64,000 bases of DNA from an uncultured Microbacteriaceae bacterium (GCA_947487835.1 CANKXX010000002.1:496001-560000), one strand, 5' to 3'; counted from the first letter of the stretch, positions 23,177-34,305 are shown. The notes: generated from the sequence alone by a model not told the origin. Numbers and translations: made by a program.

Positions 23177-24211
23177 TTGTTCCTCCCTGCCAGCATTCCG
23201 AGCCCGAGCCCGGATCAGACACGGTTCGACCTGACCGGGTGGCTCGCCGATCTCGGCATCAACCTGCCCCTGCAGTTCACGATCCACGCGTACGCGCTCG
23301 CGATCCTGGCCGGCATCATCGGGGCCACCATGCTGACCTCCCGGCGGCTCACGAAGCGGGGCGCGGAGCCCGGCATCGTGCTCGACATCATCCTGTGGGC
23401 GGTGCCGCTCGGCATCGTCGGCGCCCGGGCGTACCACGTGCTCACGCACCCCGGTGACTACTTCTTCGACGGGGCGGACCCCTGGCGGGTCCTCTACATC
23501 TGGGAGGGCGGCAACGCCATCTTCGGCTCGCTCCTCGGCGGCGCGGTCGGCGCCTGGATCGGCTGCCGCTTCACCGGCATCCGGTTCTGGTCCTTCGCCG
23601 ACGCCCTCGCTCCCGCGATGCTGCTCGCCCAGGCGCTCGGCCGCGTCGGCAACTACTTCAACGCCGAGCTCTACGGCACGCCGACGGACCTGCCCTGGGG
23701 CCTCGAGATCCCCAGCACGAACCCCGCCTACCCGGCCGGTCTGCCCGAGGGCACGCTGTTCCACCCGACTTTCCTCTACGAGATCCTCTGGAACCTCGCC
23801 GGCATGGCGTTGATCCTGCTGCTCGAGCGGAAGATGCGCCTCCGCTGGGGCCGCGCCTTCGCCCTGTACCTCATCTGGTACGGCATCGGCCGCACCTGGT
23901 TCGAGTCCATCCGCATCGACCCGAGCGAGGTCTTCTTCGGCCTGCGCACGAACGTCTGGGCGGCCCTCGCCGCGATCGCGATCGGCGTGATCCTCTTCGT
24001 CGTGCAGACCCGCCGTCACCCGGGCGTCGAGCCGAGCGTGTACGAGCCGGGCCGGGAGTGGGCTCCCGTTCCCGCTGAGGTAGACTCTGTTTACACTGAT
24101 TCGGATTTCGAGAGCGACCGTGCGGACGGCAGCACCGGGATCGGCGAATCGGGCGCCTCTCAAGCGACCGCCACAAGCGGCTCTCGCGCGACGTCATCGG
24201 ACGCCGGGTAG
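23177..24211 (+). CDS. lgt: Prolipoprotein diacylglyceryl transferase
   Basis: Membrane enzyme that attaches diacylglycerol to the lipobox cysteine of lipoproteins. At 344 aa it has about seven membrane segments and the Lgt signature near GRVGNYFNAELYGTPTDLPW, plus GARAYHVLTH and HPTFLYEILWN. The start is TTG at 23177, with AAAGGAAG at 23163-23170 in good position. The C-terminal 60 or so residues are hydrophilic and variable. The trpCBA-lgt-gltBD-pyk order is a familiar actinobacterial arrangement. Confidence 0.95.
   Translation: MFLPASIPSPSPDQTRFDLTGWLADLGINLPLQFTIHAYALAILAGIIGATMLTSRRLTKRGAEPGIVLDIILWAVPLGIVGARAYHVLTHPGDYFFDGADPWRVLYIWEGGNAIFGSLLGGAVGAWIGCRFTGIRFWSFADALAPAMLLAQALGRVGNYFNAELYGTPTDLPWGLEIPSTNPAYPAGLPEGTLFHPTFLYEILWNLAGMALILLLERKMRLRWGRAFALYLIWYGIGRTWFESIRIDPSEVFFGLRTNVWAALAAIAIGVILFVVQTRRHPGVEPSVYEPGREWAPVPAEVDSVYTDSDFESDRADGSTGIGESGASQATATSGSRATSSDAG
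24081..24086 (+). promoter_or_regulatory. Putative -10 box(es) for gltBD inside lgt
   Basis: TAGACT at 24081 and TACACT at 24092 lie in an AT-rich island (GTTTACACTGATTCGG) in the variable lgt tail, about 240 bp before gltB. If used they would give a long leader. Confidence 0.35.
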
Positions 24212-24328
24212 AACACTCCTCCCCGCCTCGTCAGACGAACACCCGCCGCACCCTTCCGCGGCGGTACATCGAAATAGTGGGCCAGCGACGTCCCCCTCTA
24301 TCTCCGGCTACAAGAGGACGGTTACCGC
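24212..24328 (+). other. lgt-gltB intergenic leader with small hairpin
   Basis: This 117-bp gap holds a 7-bp perfect hairpin (CCGCCGC 24243-24249 with GCGGCGG 24258-24264), an AT-rich patch GAAATAGT after it, and a ribosome site AGAGGA about 10 nt before the gltB ATG. The hairpin is short and no T-tract follows; no known riboswitch class was recognised. Confidence 0.35.
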
Positions 24329-27300
24329 ATGTCGGTCGACACCACTTCTGAGAGCATGACGCCCCCGGGCGGCATGCCGTTCAGCACGGCGCCCGCCGCA
24401 CAGGGCATGTACGACCCGCGCTTCGAGAAGGACGCCTGCGGCCTCGCCATGGTGGCGACGCTGCGCGGCACCGCCGGCCACGACATCATCGTCGCGGCCC
24501 TCGACGCCCTGCGGAACCTCGAGCACCGCGGCGCCGTGGGCTCCGACGCGGGCACCGGCGACGGCGCGGGCATCGTCACCCAGGTCCCCGACGCGTTCCT
24601 GCGCGCGGTGGCCGGCTTCGAGCTGCCCGCCGCCGGACAGTACGCCGTCGGCCTCAGCTTCCTGCCCACGGACGCCGCCGAGCGCGACGCCGTGAAGGCG
24701 GGCATCGCGACCATCGCCGAGGAGGAGGATCTCCGCGTCCTCGGCTGGCGCACCGTGCCGACGAACCCGGGCGAGCTCGGCTCCCTCGCCCGCGGCGCCA
24801 TGCCCGTCATCGAGCAGCTCTTCGTCTCCAGCGCCCGCTTCGACGACGACGGCGCGCCGCTCGCCGGCATCGCCCTCGACCGTCAGACGTTCCGCCTGCG
24901 CAAGCGCGCCGAGCGCAGCGTCGCCGCGTACTTCCCGTCCCTGTCGTCGCGCACCATGGTCTACAAGGGCATGGTCACGACGCTGCAGCTCGAGCCCTTC
25001 TACCCCGACCTCTCGGACGAGCGGTTCGCGTCGAAGCTCGCGCTCGTGCACTCCCGCTACTCCACGAACACGTTCCCGTCGTGGCCGCTGGCCCAGCCGT
25101 TCCGGATGATCGCCCACAACGGTGAGATCAACACCGTGCAGGGCAACCGCAACTGGATGCGCGCGCGCCAGTCCCAGCTGCAGTCCGAGCTGCTCGGCGA
25201 CCTCGCGCCGATCCTGCCGATCGTCACCCCCGGCGCCAGCGACTCCGCCTCGTTCGACGAGGTCGTCGAGCTGCTGTCGCTCAGCGGTCGCAGCGTGCCG
25301 CACGCCATCATGATGATGGTGCCGGAGGCGTGGGAGAACTCCACCGACATCGACCCGGAGCTCCGCTCGTTCTACGAGTACCACTCGATGCTCATGGAGC
25401 CGTGGGACGGCCCCGCCGCCATCGTCTTCACCGACGGCGCCGTCGTCGGCGCGACCCTCGACCGCAACGGGCTGCGCCCCGGCCGCTACCTCGTGACCGA
25501 CGAGGGCCTCGTCGTGCTCGCGAGCGAGATCGGCGTGCTCGACATCGACCCCGCCCGCGTGGTGCGGAAGGGCCGCCTGCGCCCGGGCAAGATGTTCCTC
25601 GTCGACACCGAGGCCGGCCGCCTCATCGAGGACGAGGAGATCAAGAGCAGCCTCGCGTCGTCCCAGCCGTGGGGCGAGTGGCTCGAGGAGGGCCGCATCA
25701 ACCTGCACGACCTCCCGGAGCGCGAGCACATCGTGCACACGCCCGCATCGGTCGTGCGCCGCCAGCGCACCTTCGGCTACACCACCGAGGAGGTGCGCAT
25801 CCTGCTCTCGCCGATGGCGCAGAGCGGCGCGGAGCCCCTCGGCGCGATGGGCTCGGACACGCCCATCGCCGTGCTCTCGAAGCGCCCGCGCCTGCTGTTC
25901 GACTACTTCACGCAGCAGTTCGCCCAGGTGACCAACCCGCCGCTCGACTCCATCCGCGAGGCCGTCGTCACCTCGCTGCGCCTCGGGCTCGGCCCGGAGC
26001 GCAACCTGCTCGACGCCACCCCGGAGCACGCGCGCCAGGTCATCCTCGACTTCCCGGTGATCGACAACGACGAGCTGGCGAAGATCCAGCACATCGACCC
26101 GTCGCCCGGCAGCCGCACCACGACGACCATCCGCGGCCTATACCGGGTGGACGACGGGCCCCAGGCCATGGAGCGGCGCATCGCCGCCATGTGCCAGGAG
26201 GTCGACGAGGCGATCGAGAAGGGCGCGCTGTTCATCGTGCTCAGCGACCGCGACTCGACCAGCGACCTCGCGCCGATCCCCTCGCTGCTGATGCTCGCCG
26301 CCGTGCACCACCACCTCATCCGCACCGAGAACCGGATGCGCGTCGGCATCGTCGTCGAGGCCGGCGACGTGCGCGAGGTGCACCACGTGGCGGCGCTCAT
26401 GGGCTTCGGCGCGTCCGCGGTGAACCCGTACCTCGCCATGGAGACCTGCGAGAACCTGGTCCGCAGGGGCATGATCGTCGGCATCACGCCGGAGAAGGCC
26501 GTCAAGAACGTCATCAAGGCGCTCGGCAAGGGCGTGCTCAAGATCATGTCCAAGATGGGCATCTCGACCGTGTCGTCCTACGCCGCGGCGCAGACGTTCG
26601 AGGCGGTCGGGCTCAGCAAGGAGTTCGTCGCCCAGTACTTCACGGGCACCCCGACCCGGCTCGGCGGCGTCGGCATCGACGTCATCGCGGCCGAGAGCGC
26701 GGCCCGGCACTCCGACGCCTACGGCCCCGAGCGGGTCACCGAGGCGCACGAGCACCTGAACACGGGCGGCGAGTACCAGTGGCGCCGCTTCGGCCCGCCG
26801 CACCTCTTCAACCCGGACACCGTCTTCCGGCTGCAGCACGCCACGAAGTCCCGCCGCTACGACATCTTCCGCGAGTACTCGGAGATGGTCGACAGGCAGG
26901 CGGAGGAGCTCATGACCCTCCGCGGCCTGTTCCGGCTGCAGACGGACGCGCGCCCGTCGGTGCCGCTCGACGAGGTCGAGCCGATCAGCGAGATCGTCAA
27001 GCGCTTCTCCACCGGCGCGATGAGCTACGGCTCCATCTCGCAGGAGGCGCACGAGACGCTCGCCATCGCCATGAACCGGCTCGGCGCGAAGTCGAACACC
27101 GGCGAGGGCGGCGAGGACGTCGACCGGCTGCTCGACCCCGAGCGGCGCAGCGCGATCAAGCAGGTCGCGTCGGGCCGCTTCGGCGTCACGAGCATGTACC
27201 TGACGCACGCCGACGACATCCAGATCAAGATGGCGCAGGGCGCGAAGCCCGGCGAGGGCGGCCAGCTGCCGCCGATGAAGGTCTACCCGTGGATCGCGCG

Positions 27301-28930
27301 CACCCGCAACGCGACCGCGGGCGTCGGCCTCATCTCGCCGCCGCCGCACCACGACATCTACTCGATCGAGGACCTCAAGCAGCTGATCTTCGACCTCAAG
27401 CGCGCAAACCCGGGTGCCCGCATCCACGTGAAGCTCGTGAGCCAGTCGGGCATCGGCGCGGTCGCGGCCGGCGTGACGAAGGCGCTTGCCGACGTCGTGC
27501 TCGTCTCCGGCCACGACGGCGGAACGGGCGCGAGCCCGCTCAACTCGCTCAAGCACGCGGGCACGCCGTGGGAGATCGGCCTCGCCGAGACGCAGCAGAC
27601 GCTCATGCTGAACGGCATGCGCGACCGCGTCGTCGTGCAGGTCGACGGCCAGATGAAGACCGGACGCGACGTCATCGTCGCCGCGCTGCTCGGCGCGGAG
27701 GAGTACGGCTTCGCGACCGCCCCGCTCATCGTCTCGGGCTGCATCATGATGCGCGTCTGCCACCTGGACACCTGCCCGGTCGGCGTCGCGACGCAGAACC
27801 CCGAGCTGCGCGCCCGCTTCACGGGCAAGCCGGAGTTCGTGGTCAACTTCTTCGAGTTCCTCGCCCAGGAGGTGCGCGAGTACCTCGCCGAGCTCGGCTT
27901 CCGCAGCCTCGACGAGGCCATCGGCCACAGCGAGCTGCTGGACGTCGACGCCGCGATCAAGCACTGGAAGGCCGACGGCCTCGACCTCGGTCCCGTGCTG
28001 GTCGGGCCGGAGTTCGCCGAGGACGAGCCGCGCCGGAACCGCGTGCCGCAGAACCACGAGCTGGAGGAGCACTTCGACAACCTGCTCCTGCACCGCAGCC
28101 GCGACGCCATCGAGCACGGCACTCCCGTGCGCATCGAGCTGCCCGTGCGCAACACGGCCCGCGCCGTGGGCACGATGCTCGGGCACGAGGTCACGAAGAA
28201 GCACGGCGTGAACGGGCTGCCCGCGGGCACCATCGACATCACGCTGCACGGCTCCGCGGGACAGTCGTTCGGCGCGTTCGTGCCGTCCGGCATCACCCTG
28301 CGGCTCGAGGGCGACAGCAACGACTACGTGGGCAAGGGCCTGTCCGGCGGCAGCATCGTCGTGCGGCCCGACCGCGCCGCGACGTTCCCGGCGGAGCAGA
28401 ACGTGATCGCCGGCAACGTGATCGGCTACGGCGCGACGCAGGGCAGCATGTTCCTGCGCGGCATCGTGGGGGAGCGCTTCATGGTGCGCAACTCCGGCGC
28501 GACCGCCGTCGCCGAGGGGGTGGGCGACCACGCGCTCGAGTACATGACCGGCGGGCTCGCCGTCATCCTCGGCGCGACCGGGCGCAACCTGGGCGCCGGC
28601 ATGTCCGGCGGCACCGCGTACGTCTACGAGCTCGACCGCGACCGGGTGAACGGCGAGGCGCTCGCCTCCGGCGAGCTCGAGCTGCACCCGCTCGGCAGCG
28701 GCGACCGGGAGATCCTGCACGACCTGCTCGAGCAGCACGTCCGCGAGACCGACTCCGCCGTCGCGGAGCGCATGCTCGCCGACTTCGACACCGCCGTGGA
28801 GCGCTTCGTGAAGGTGCTGCCGCGGGACTACGCCGCCGTTCTGGCCACCCGCCAGACGGCTGTTGACGAAGGCCTCGATCCCGATGGGGACGTGGTCTGG
28901 GGAAGGATTCTGGAGGTGACCGGTGGCTGA
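24329..28930 (+). CDS. gltB: Glutamate synthase (NADPH) large subunit
   Basis: GOGAT alpha subunit, making glutamate from glutamine and 2-oxoglutarate. The 1533-aa protein has a 36-residue propeptide before the N-terminal nucleophile Cys37 (EKDACGLAM), the class II amidotransferase domain (37 to about 430), central and FMN-binding domains ([19 protein letters not shown]), 3Fe-4S cysteines in [17 protein letters not shown], and the C-terminal beta-helix domain (repeated Gly-rich turns, [15 protein letters not shown]). The stop overlaps gltD by 8 bp. The propeptide is expected to be cleaved to expose Cys37. Confidence 0.98.
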   Translation: MSVDTTSESMTPPGGMPFSTAPAAQGMYDPRFEKDACGLAMVATLRGTAGHDIIVAALDALRNLEHRGAVGSDAGTGDGAGIVTQVPDAFLRAVAGFELPAAGQYAVGLSFLPTDAAERDAVKAGIATIAEEEDLRVLGWRTVPTNPGELGSLARGAMPVIEQLFVSSARFDDDGAPLAGIALDRQTFRLRKRAERSVAAYFPSLSSRTMVYKGMVTTLQLEPFYPDLSDERFASKLALVHSRYSTNTFPSWPLAQPFRMIAHNGEINTVQGNRNWMRARQSQLQSELLGDLAPILPIVTPGASDSASFDEVVELLSLSGRSVPHAIMMMVPEAWENSTDIDPELRSFYEYHSMLMEPWDGPAAIVFTDGAVVGATLDRNGLRPGRYLVTDEGLVVLASEIGVLDIDPARVVRKGRLRPGKMFLVDTEAGRLIEDEEIKSSLASSQPWGEWLEEGRINLHDLPEREHIVHTPASVVRRQRTFGYTTEEVRILLSPMAQSGAEPLGAMGSDTPIAVLSKRPRLLFDYFTQQFAQVTNPPLDSIREAVVTSLRLGLGPERNLLDATPEHARQVILDFPVIDNDELAKIQHIDPSPGSRTTTTIRGLYRVDDGPQAMERRIAAMCQEVDEAIEKGALFIVLSDRDSTSDLAPIPSLLMLAAVHHHLIRTENRMRVGIVVEAGDVREVHHVAALMGFGASAVNPYLAMETCENLVRRGMIVGITPEKAVKNVIKALGKGVLKIMSKMGISTVSSYAAAQTFEAVGLSKEFVAQYFTGTPTRLGGVGIDVIAAESAARHSDAYGPERVTEAHEHLNTGGEYQWRRFGPPHLFNPDTVFRLQHATKSRRYDIFREYSEMVDRQAEELMTLRGLFRLQTDARPSVPLDEVEPISEIVKRFSTGAMSYGSISQEAHETLAIAMNRLGAKSNTGEGGEDVDRLLDPERRSAIKQVASGRFGVTSMYLTHADDIQIKMAQGAKPGEGGQLPPMKVYPWIARTRNATAGVGLISPPPHHDIYSIEDLKQLIFDLKRANPGARIHVKLVSQSGIGAVAAGVTKALADVVLVSGHDGGTGASPLNSLKHAGTPWEIGLAETQQTLMLNGMRDRVVVQVDGQMKTGRDVIVAALLGAEEYGFATAPLIVSGCIMMRVCHLDTCPVGVATQNPELRARFTGKPEFVVNFFEFLAQEVREYLAELGFRSLDEAIGHSELLDVDAAIKHWKADGLDLGPVLVGPEFAEDEPRRNRVPQNHELEEHFDNLLLHRSRDAIEHGTPVRIELPVRNTARAVGTMLGHEVTKKHGVNGLPAGTIDITLHGSAGQSFGAFVPSGITLRLEGDSNDYVGKGLSGGSIVVRPDRAATFPAEQNVIAGNVIGYGATQGSMFLRGIVGERFMVRNSGATAVAEGVGDHALEYMTGGLAVILGATGRNLGAGMSGGTAYVYELDRDRVNGEALASGELELHPLGSGDREILHDLLEQHVRETDSAVAERMLADFDTAVERFVKVLPRDYAAVLATRQTAVDEGLDPDGDVVWGRILEVTGG

Positions 28931-30380
28931 CCCGAAGGGCTTCCTCAAGGTACGGGAGCGCGAACTCCCGGCACGTCGACCCGTATCGCTGCGGCTCATG
29001 GACTGGAAAGAGGTCTACGAGCAGCAGGAGTCGGGCGAGCTCCGGCGCCAGGCCGGACGCTGCATGGACTGCGGCATCCCGTTCTGCCATCAGGGCTGCC
29101 CGCTCGGCAACCTGATCCCCGAGTGGAACGACCTCATGTGGCGCGGCGAGGGCCGCGAGGCCAGCGAGCGCCTGCACGCGACCAACAACTTCCCGGAGTT
29201 CACCGGCCGGCTGTGCCCCGCCCCGTGCGAGAGCTCGTGCGTGCTGGGCATCAACCAGCCGCCCGTGACGATCAAGCAGGTCGAGGTCTCGATCGCCGAC
29301 CAGGCGTTCGCGAACGGCTGGGTGCAGCCGCACCCACCCGAGCGGCTCACCGGCAAGACCGTCGCCGTCGTCGGGTCCGGCCCCGCCGGGCTCGCCGCCG
29401 CGCAGCAGCTCACCCGGGCCGGCCACACCGTGGCCGTGTTCGAGCGCGACGACCGCATCGGCGGCCTGCTGCGCTACGGCATCCCGGACTTCAAGATGGA
29501 GAAGAAGCACCTCGACGCGCGCCTCAACCAGATGATGGCCGAGGGCACCCGCTTCCGCGCGGGCGTCAACATCGGTGTCGACATCACCTGGGGCGAGCTG
29601 CGGCAGCGCTACGACGCCGTCGTCATCGCGACCGGCGCACTGGTGCCCCGCGATCTGCCGATCCCCGGCCGCGACCTCGACGGCATCCATTTCGCCATGG
29701 AGTACCTGACGCAGTCGAACCACGCGACCGCGGGCGACACCGTCGAGAACCAGATCACGGCCGAGGACAAGCACGTCGTGATCCTCGGCGGCGGCGACAC
29801 CGGCGCGGACTGCATCGGCACGTCGCACCGCCAGCACGCCGCGTCCGTGACCAACCTCGCCATCGGCAAGCAGCCGCCGTCCGAGCGCCCCGAGACGCAG
29901 CCGTGGCCCATGTCGCCGACGCTCTTCGAGGTCTCGAGCGCGCACGAGGAGGGCGGCGAGCGCCACTACCTGGCCTCGACCGTCGAGTTCCTCGGCAACG
30001 AGGACGGCACGGTGCGGGCGATCCGCGTGGCCGAGACCGAGTACCGCGACGGCCGCCGCGTGCCCCGCGCCGGTACCGAGCGCGAGATCCCCGCGGACCT
30101 CGTGCTGCTCGCCCTCGGCTTCACCGGACCGGAGAGCACGGACCTGTCGTCGCAGCTCGGCGTCCCGTTCGACGAGCGGGGCAACGTGCGCCGCGACGGC
30201 GAGTACCAGACCTCCGAGCCCGGCGTCTTCGTGGCCGGCGACGCCGGTCGCGGTCAGTCTCTCATCGTCTGGGCCATCGCCGAGGGCCGTGCAGCGGCCT
30301 CCGCCGTTGACCGGTACCTTGAGGGTGAGACGGAGCTTCCGTTCCCGGTGCGCCCCACCGATCGGGCCATCTCCGTCTGA
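28923..30380 (+). CDS. gltD: Glutamate synthase (NADPH) small subunit
   Basis: GOGAT beta subunit, passing NADPH electrons to GltB. At 485 aa it has the two 4Fe-4S cysteine clusters near the N-terminus ([14 protein letters not shown] and [12 protein letters not shown]), the FAD dinucleotide fold [17 protein letters not shown], the NADPH fold [17 protein letters not shown] and the terminal FAD motif [22 protein letters not shown] start inside gltB. No terminator is evident before pyk. Confidence 0.97.
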   Translation: MADPKGFLKVRERELPARRPVSLRLMDWKEVYEQQESGELRRQAGRCMDCGIPFCHQGCPLGNLIPEWNDLMWRGEGREASERLHATNNFPEFTGRLCPAPCESSCVLGINQPPVTIKQVEVSIADQAFANGWVQPHPPERLTGKTVAVVGSGPAGLAAAQQLTRAGHTVAVFERDDRIGGLLRYGIPDFKMEKKHLDARLNQMMAEGTRFRAGVNIGVDITWGELRQRYDAVVIATGALVPRDLPIPGRDLDGIHFAMEYLTQSNHATAGDTVENQITAEDKHVVILGGGDTGADCIGTSHRQHAASVTNLAIGKQPPSERPETQPWPMSPTLFEVSSAHEEGGERHYLASTVEFLGNEDGTVRAIRVAETEYRDGRRVPRAGTEREIPADLVLLALGFTGPESTDLSSQLGVPFDERGNVRRDGEYQTSEPGVFVAGDAGRGQSLIVWAIAEGRAAASAVDRYLEGETELPFPVRPTDRAISV

Positions 30381-30470
30381 GTGGGCCTTCCGCCCCGCAC
30401 AGCAGCCGTTCCGGCACAGCACAATCCGTCCGACGCGCCCCAGGGGCGCAGAAACGTGAGCAACCACAGC

Positions 30471-31889
30471 ATGAGCAGACGCGCGAAGATCGTCGCGACC
30501 CTGGGGCCGGCGACGTCGTCGCTGGAGAGCATCCGAGCCATCATCGACGCGGGCGTCGACGTCGCCCGCATGAACCTCAGCCACGGCAGCTACGACGTGC
30601 ACGAGGCGATCTACGCGAAGGTCCGCCAGGCCGCGGAGGACTCCGGCCGCGCGGTGGCCGTGCTCGTCGACCTCCAGGGCCCGAAGATCCGCCTCGGCAA
30701 GTTCGCGAACGGCCCGCACGACCTCGCGGTCGGCGACGTCTTCAAGATCACGATCGAGGACATCCAGGGCACGAAGGACATCGCGTCCACGACCTTCAAG
30801 GGTCTGCCGAACGACGTCAAGGCGGGCGACCCGCTGCTGATCGACGACGGCCGCGTGACCCTGCGGGTGACCGACACCGACGGGACCGTCGTCACGACGG
30901 TCGTCGAGGTGCCCGGTGCCGTCTCGAACAACAAGGGCATCAACCTGCCCGGCGTCGCGGTGAACGTGCCCGCGCTGTCCGAGAAGGACGAGGCCGACCT
31001 GCGCTGGGGCCTGCGCCTCGGCGCCGACATGATCGCCCTGTCGTTCGTGCGCAACGCCGCCGACATCGACCGCGTGCACGAGATCATGGCTGAGGAGGGT
31101 CGGAAGATCCCCGTCGTCGCCAAGGTCGAGAAGCCGCAGGCCGTCGACGCGCTCGAGGAGATCGTGGACGCGTTCGACGCGATCATGGTCGCCCGCGGCG
31201 ACCTCGGCGTCGAGCTGCCCCTCGAGGCCGTGCCGATCGTGCAGAAGCGCGCCGTCGAGCTGGCCCGCCGCCGCGCGAAGCCGGTCATCGTGGCCACCCA
31301 GATGCTCGAGACGATGATCTCCAGCCCCCGCCCGACCCGCGCCGAGGCGTCCGACTGCGCGAACGCGGTGCTGGACGGCGCGGACGCCCTCATGCTGAGC
31401 GGCGAGACCTCGGTCGGCGAGTTCCCGGTCATCACGGTGCAGACCATGGCCCGCATCATCGAGTCGACCGAGGAGCACGGGCTCGACCGCATCCCCGCGC
31501 TCGGCACGCGCCCCTTCACCCAGGGCGGCGCGATCACCCTGGCCGCGGCGGAGGTCGCCTCGTTCGTCGAGGCGAAGTACCTCTGCGTGTTCACCGAGTC
31601 CGGCGACTCCGTGCGCCGCATGTCCCGCCTGCGCAACGGCATCCCCATCCTCGCGTTCACGCCCGACCCGGCCATCCGCCGGCGGATGGCGCTGAACTGG
31701 GGCGTCGAGTCCTTCGTCGTCTCCCGCGTGAAGCACACCGACCAGATGGTGGCCCAGGTGGACGAGGTCCTCACCCGCGAGGGCATGGCGGTGAACGGCG
31801 AGAAGGTCGTCATCATCTCCGGGTCCCCTCCCGGAATTCCCGGCACCACCAACGACATCCGCGTGCACAAGGTCGGCGACGTCCTCTAG
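30471..31889 (+). CDS. pyk: Pyruvate kinase
   Basis: Final glycolytic step, PEP and ADP to pyruvate and ATP. At 472 aa the barrel holds MSRRAKIVATLGPATSS, RMNLSHGSYDVHE, DLQGPKIRLG, VAKVEKPQAVDALEEI, MVARGDLGVELP and KPVIVATQMLETMI; the C-terminal domain has the allosteric-site region. The ATG at 30471 gives the family N-terminus. A GTG at 30456 is an in-frame alternative; neither has a clear ribosome site. A G:U-containing hairpin follows the gene. Confidence 0.96.
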   Translation: MSRRAKIVATLGPATSSLESIRAIIDAGVDVARMNLSHGSYDVHEAIYAKVRQAAEDSGRAVAVLVDLQGPKIRLGKFANGPHDLAVGDVFKITIEDIQGTKDIASTTFKGLPNDVKAGDPLLIDDGRVTLRVTDTDGTVVTTVVEVPGAVSNNKGINLPGVAVNVPALSEKDEADLRWGLRLGADMIALSFVRNAADIDRVHEIMAEEGRKIPVVAKVEKPQAVDALEEIVDAFDAIMVARGDLGVELPLEAVPIVQKRAVELARRRAKPVIVATQMLETMISSPRPTRAEASDCANAVLDGADALMLSGETSVGEFPVITVQTMARIIESTEEHGLDRIPALGTRPFTQGGAITLAAAEVASFVEAKYLCVFTESGDSVRRMSRLRNGIPILAFTPDPAIRRRMALNWGVESFVVSRVKHTDQMVAQVDEVLTREGMAVNGEKVVIISGSPPGIPGTTNDIRVHKVGDVL

Positions 31890-31909
31890 CCGGCGCGAAT
31901 GCTCCGTGC

Positions 31910-31944
31910 GGATGCGCGCGGCCCTCGAGGGGCCGTGCGCATCC
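31910..31944 (+). terminator. Terminator after pyk
   Basis: A 15-bp stem with one G:U pair (31910-31924 with 31930-31944) and a loop of about 5 nt, 20 bp after the pyk stop. No T-tract; a second GC-rich inverted sequence follows. Confidence 0.7.
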
Positions 31945-32017
31945 GGCGTTAAGCGGCCGGATCCGCGAGTGAGGGCCGTGCCGGTCGGGCACCGTGCGCG
32001 CCGGGCGCGACGCCGCC

Positions 32018-32023
32018 TACCCT
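32018..32023 (+). promoter_or_regulatory. Leaderless-type -10 box for the MFS transporter
   Basis: TACCCT, then GTACCA and the ATG. The 6-nt spacing and lack of a ribosome site suggest the transcript starts at the start codon. Confidence 0.55.
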
Positions 32024-32029
32024 GTACCA

Positions 32030-33436
32030 ATGGACACGGGCGGTCGAAGCGGAGCGGCGGACGACGTCGCGTCGCGCGACCGGACCGACGCACCCGCCCC
32101 CGAGCCGAGCGGCATCTGGTCGCGGCGGCACCGGGTCACGACCCTCGGCTCCACCGGGCTCGTGTTCCTCACCGCCTTCGAGGCGCTCGCGGTCACCACG
32201 GTCATGCCGCTCGTCAGCCGCGACCTGGACGGGGAGGCGCTGTACGCGCTCGCGTTCTCGGCGCCCCTCGCGGTGTCGATCGTCGGCATGGTCGCCGCCG
32301 GCGGCTCCGCGGATCGGCACGGACCGCTCCGCGCCCTGATCGCCGCCATCGCGCTGTTCGCCCTCGGCCTGCTCTGCGCCGGGCTCGCGCCCGGCATGCT
32401 CGTCCTGCTGCTCGGCCGCGCCCTGCAGGGGCTCGGTAGCGGCGCAATCACGGTCGCGCTCTACGTGCTGGTCGCGCGCGCCTACCCGGACTCGCTGCAT
32501 CCGCGCATCTTCGGCGCGTTCGCCGCGGCCTGGGTGCTGCCGTCTCTGATCGGGCCCGTGGTCGCCGGTCTGGTGGCCGAGCACTGGTCGTGGCGGTGGG
32601 TGTTCCTCGGCGTCCTCGCGCTCGTGCCGATCACGGCGGCCGCCGTGCTTCCCGCGGCGCGCGCCGCGAGCGGCCTGAACCCGGACGCGGCGCGCATGCG
32701 CGTCGCGCCCCTCCTGCTCGCCTCGGCCGCGGCGACCGGGGTGCTCGCGGTCGGCGCCCTCGCCGGGGCGCCGTCGCCCGCGACCGTGCCCGCGGTGCTC
32801 GGCCTCGTCGTCGTCATCCTGCTCACCGTGCGCCCGCTCCTGCCGCCGGGCACCCTCGTCGCGCGCCGGGGCATGCCCAGCGTGCTGCTCGCCCGGGCCG
32901 CGGTCGCCGCCGCGTTCTTCGGCGCGGAGGTCTACCTCCCGTACCTGCTCATCGAGCGCGACGGCATCTCACCGGCCGTCGCGGGGGTCACCCTCACGGG
33001 CGCCGCGCTGTCCTGGGCGGCGGCGTCGAACCTGCAGGCCCGGCTGGGGGAGCGGGCCTCGCACGAGCGCATCGTGCTCGTGGGCGTGAGCGCCGTCGCC
33101 GTCACGGTAGCCCTCGTGCTCGCGGCGACCCTGGCGGGCTGGCCGCCGCCGGTGCTGTTCGCGGCCTGGGTGCTCGGCGGGGCGGGGATGGGCCTCGCGT
33201 TCCCACGGTTCAGCACCCTCGTGCTGGCCCGGGCCCCCGAGTCCGAGCGCGGCTTCGCATCCTCCGCCATGGCCACCGCGGAGGCGGTCGCCGGGGCGCT
33301 CGTGCTCGCCGTGTCCGGTCTCGTGGTCGCGGGCCTCGCGACGGCGGGCGGCACGGCCTCGTTCGCGGCGGCGTTCGCCATCGCTACGGGAGTCGCGATC
33401 ACGGCGGTGCTCTTCGCGCTGCGCATGCGGCGCTGA
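32030..33436 (+). CDS. MFS transporter, probable 14-segment drug/proton antiporter type
   Basis: A 468-aa integral membrane protein with about 14 hydrophobic segments, starting GSTGLVFLTAFEALAVTTVM near residue 40. MFS features include the loop 2-3 motif GGSADRHGPLRALI (a G-x-x-x-D-R-x-G variant) and the RALQGLGSGAI motif in segment 4. The 14-segment layout resembles the DHA2 family; the substrate cannot be told. The first 35 residues are hydrophilic. It stands alone between pyk and the tRNA gene with its own promoter. Confidence 0.85.
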   Translation: MDTGGRSGAADDVASRDRTDAPAPEPSGIWSRRHRVTTLGSTGLVFLTAFEALAVTTVMPLVSRDLDGEALYALAFSAPLAVSIVGMVAAGGSADRHGPLRALIAAIALFALGLLCAGLAPGMLVLLLGRALQGLGSGAITVALYVLVARAYPDSLHPRIFGAFAAAWVLPSLIGPVVAGLVAEHWSWRWVFLGVLALVPITAAAVLPAARAASGLNPDAARMRVAPLLLASAAATGVLAVGALAGAPSPATVPAVLGLVVVILLTVRPLLPPGTLVARRGMPSVLLARAAVAAAFFGAEVYLPYLLIERDGISPAVAGVTLTGAALSWAAASNLQARLGERASHERIVLVGVSAVAVTVALVLAATLAGWPPPVLFAAWVLGGAGMGLAFPRFSTLVLARAPESERGFASSAMATAEAVAGALVLAVSGLVVAGLATAGGTASFAAAFAIATGVAITAVLFALRMRR

Positions 33437-33516
33437 CCCGGGACTGGCGCGTGCAGGGTGTCCCGCGGAGGCGCGGAACTACCGGGGAACGGTGCCTGTT
33501 GGCGGCGCCGCGGCCG

Positions 33517-33602
33517 TGGTGCCGGATGTGGGGGTCGAACCCACACGTCCTTCCGGACAAAGCATTTTGAGTGCTCCGCGTCTGCCATTCCGCCAATCCG
33601 GC
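33517..33602 (-). tRNA. tRNA-Leu(CAA)
   Basis: The minus strand reads a complete class II tRNA of 86 nt including an encoded CCA: acceptor stem GCCGGAT (33596-33602) pairing with ATCCGGC (33521-33527), anticodon stem GAGCA/TGCTT around the loop CTCAAAA giving anticodon CAA (decodes UUG), a long variable arm GTCCGGAAGGAC and T-arm GTGGGTTCGAACCCCAC. The discriminator base is A. It is convergent with the MFS gene. Confidence 0.96.
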
Positions 33603-33628
33603 CCAGCACGGCGTGGTTCACAATACCG

Positions 33629-33634
33629 TAGACT
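33629..33634 (+). promoter_or_regulatory. Leaderless-type -10 box for the ANTAR regulator
   Basis: TAGACT followed by 7 nt (TCTCGGC) and the GTG start; no Shine-Dalgarno. It lies between the divergent tRNA-Leu and the regulator. Confidence 0.6.
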
Positions 33635-33641
33635 TCTCGGC

Positions 33642-34247
33642 GTGTCAGACCAAGAGACCTCGCCCTCAGCTCCCCGTCGCGTCGTTGTCGCCGAGGACGA
33701 ATCCCTGATCCGACTGGATATCGTGGAGACGCTCCGCGACAACGGCTTCGAGGTCGTCGGTGAGGCCGGGGACGGCGAGACCGCCGTGGCCCTGGCCACG
33801 GAGCTGCGCCCCGACCTCGTCATCATGGACGTGAAGATGCCCCAGCTGGACGGCATCTCCGCCGCGGAGCGCCTGAGCAAGGGCCACATCGCGCCCGTCG
33901 TGCTGCTTACCGCGTTCAGCCAGAAGGAGCTCGTGGAGCGCGCGAGCGAGGCCGGCGCGCTGGCCTACGTGGTCAAGCCGTTCACGCCGAACGACCTGCT
34001 GCCCGCGATCGAGATCGCGCTCGCTCGCTACGCCCAGATCATCACGCTCGAGGCCGAGGTGTCCGACCTCGTCGAGCGCTTCGAGACCCGCAAGCTCGTC
34101 GACCGCGCCAAGGGCCTGCTCAACGAGAAAATGGGCCTCACCGAGCCCGAGGCGTTCCGCTGGATCCAGAAGGCGTCCATGGACCGCCGCCTCACCATGC
34201 ACGACGTGGCCCAGGCCATCATCGAGCAGCTCGCCCCCAAGAAGTAG
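33642..34247 (+). CDS. pdtaR: ANTAR-domain response regulator (PdtaR type)
   Basis: Two-component response regulator whose output is an RNA-binding ANTAR domain that acts on terminator hairpins. At 201 aa the receiver (about 13-128) holds acidic pair Glu18/Asp19, phospho-acceptor Asp63 in LVIMDVKMPQLDG, Thr90 and Lys112 in VVKPFTP. A coiled linker leads into ANTAR (about 140-195), with RKLVDRAKGLLNEKMGLTE and EAFRWIQKASMDRRLTM. Its partner sensor kinase PdtaS is not in this window, as usual. A neighbour of polA in many Actinobacteria. Confidence 0.93.
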   Translation: MSDQETSPSAPRRVVVAEDESLIRLDIVETLRDNGFEVVGEAGDGETAVALATELRPDLVIMDVKMPQLDGISAAERLSKGHIAPVVLLTAFSQKELVERASEAGALAYVVKPFTPNDLLPAIEIALARYAQIITLEAEVSDLVERFETRKLVDRAKGLLNEKMGLTEPEAFRWIQKASMDRRLTMHDVAQAIIEQLAPKK

Positions 34248-34305
34248 CACCGCTCCTTCCCACAGCCTCCACAACGCCCAGCCCCGGGTGACGCCATGTC
34301 GGCGC

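Noticed and set aside
26138-28999. Antisense open frame of 953 codons opposite gltB
   Set aside because: Same shadow signature; gltB has full family motifs throughout.
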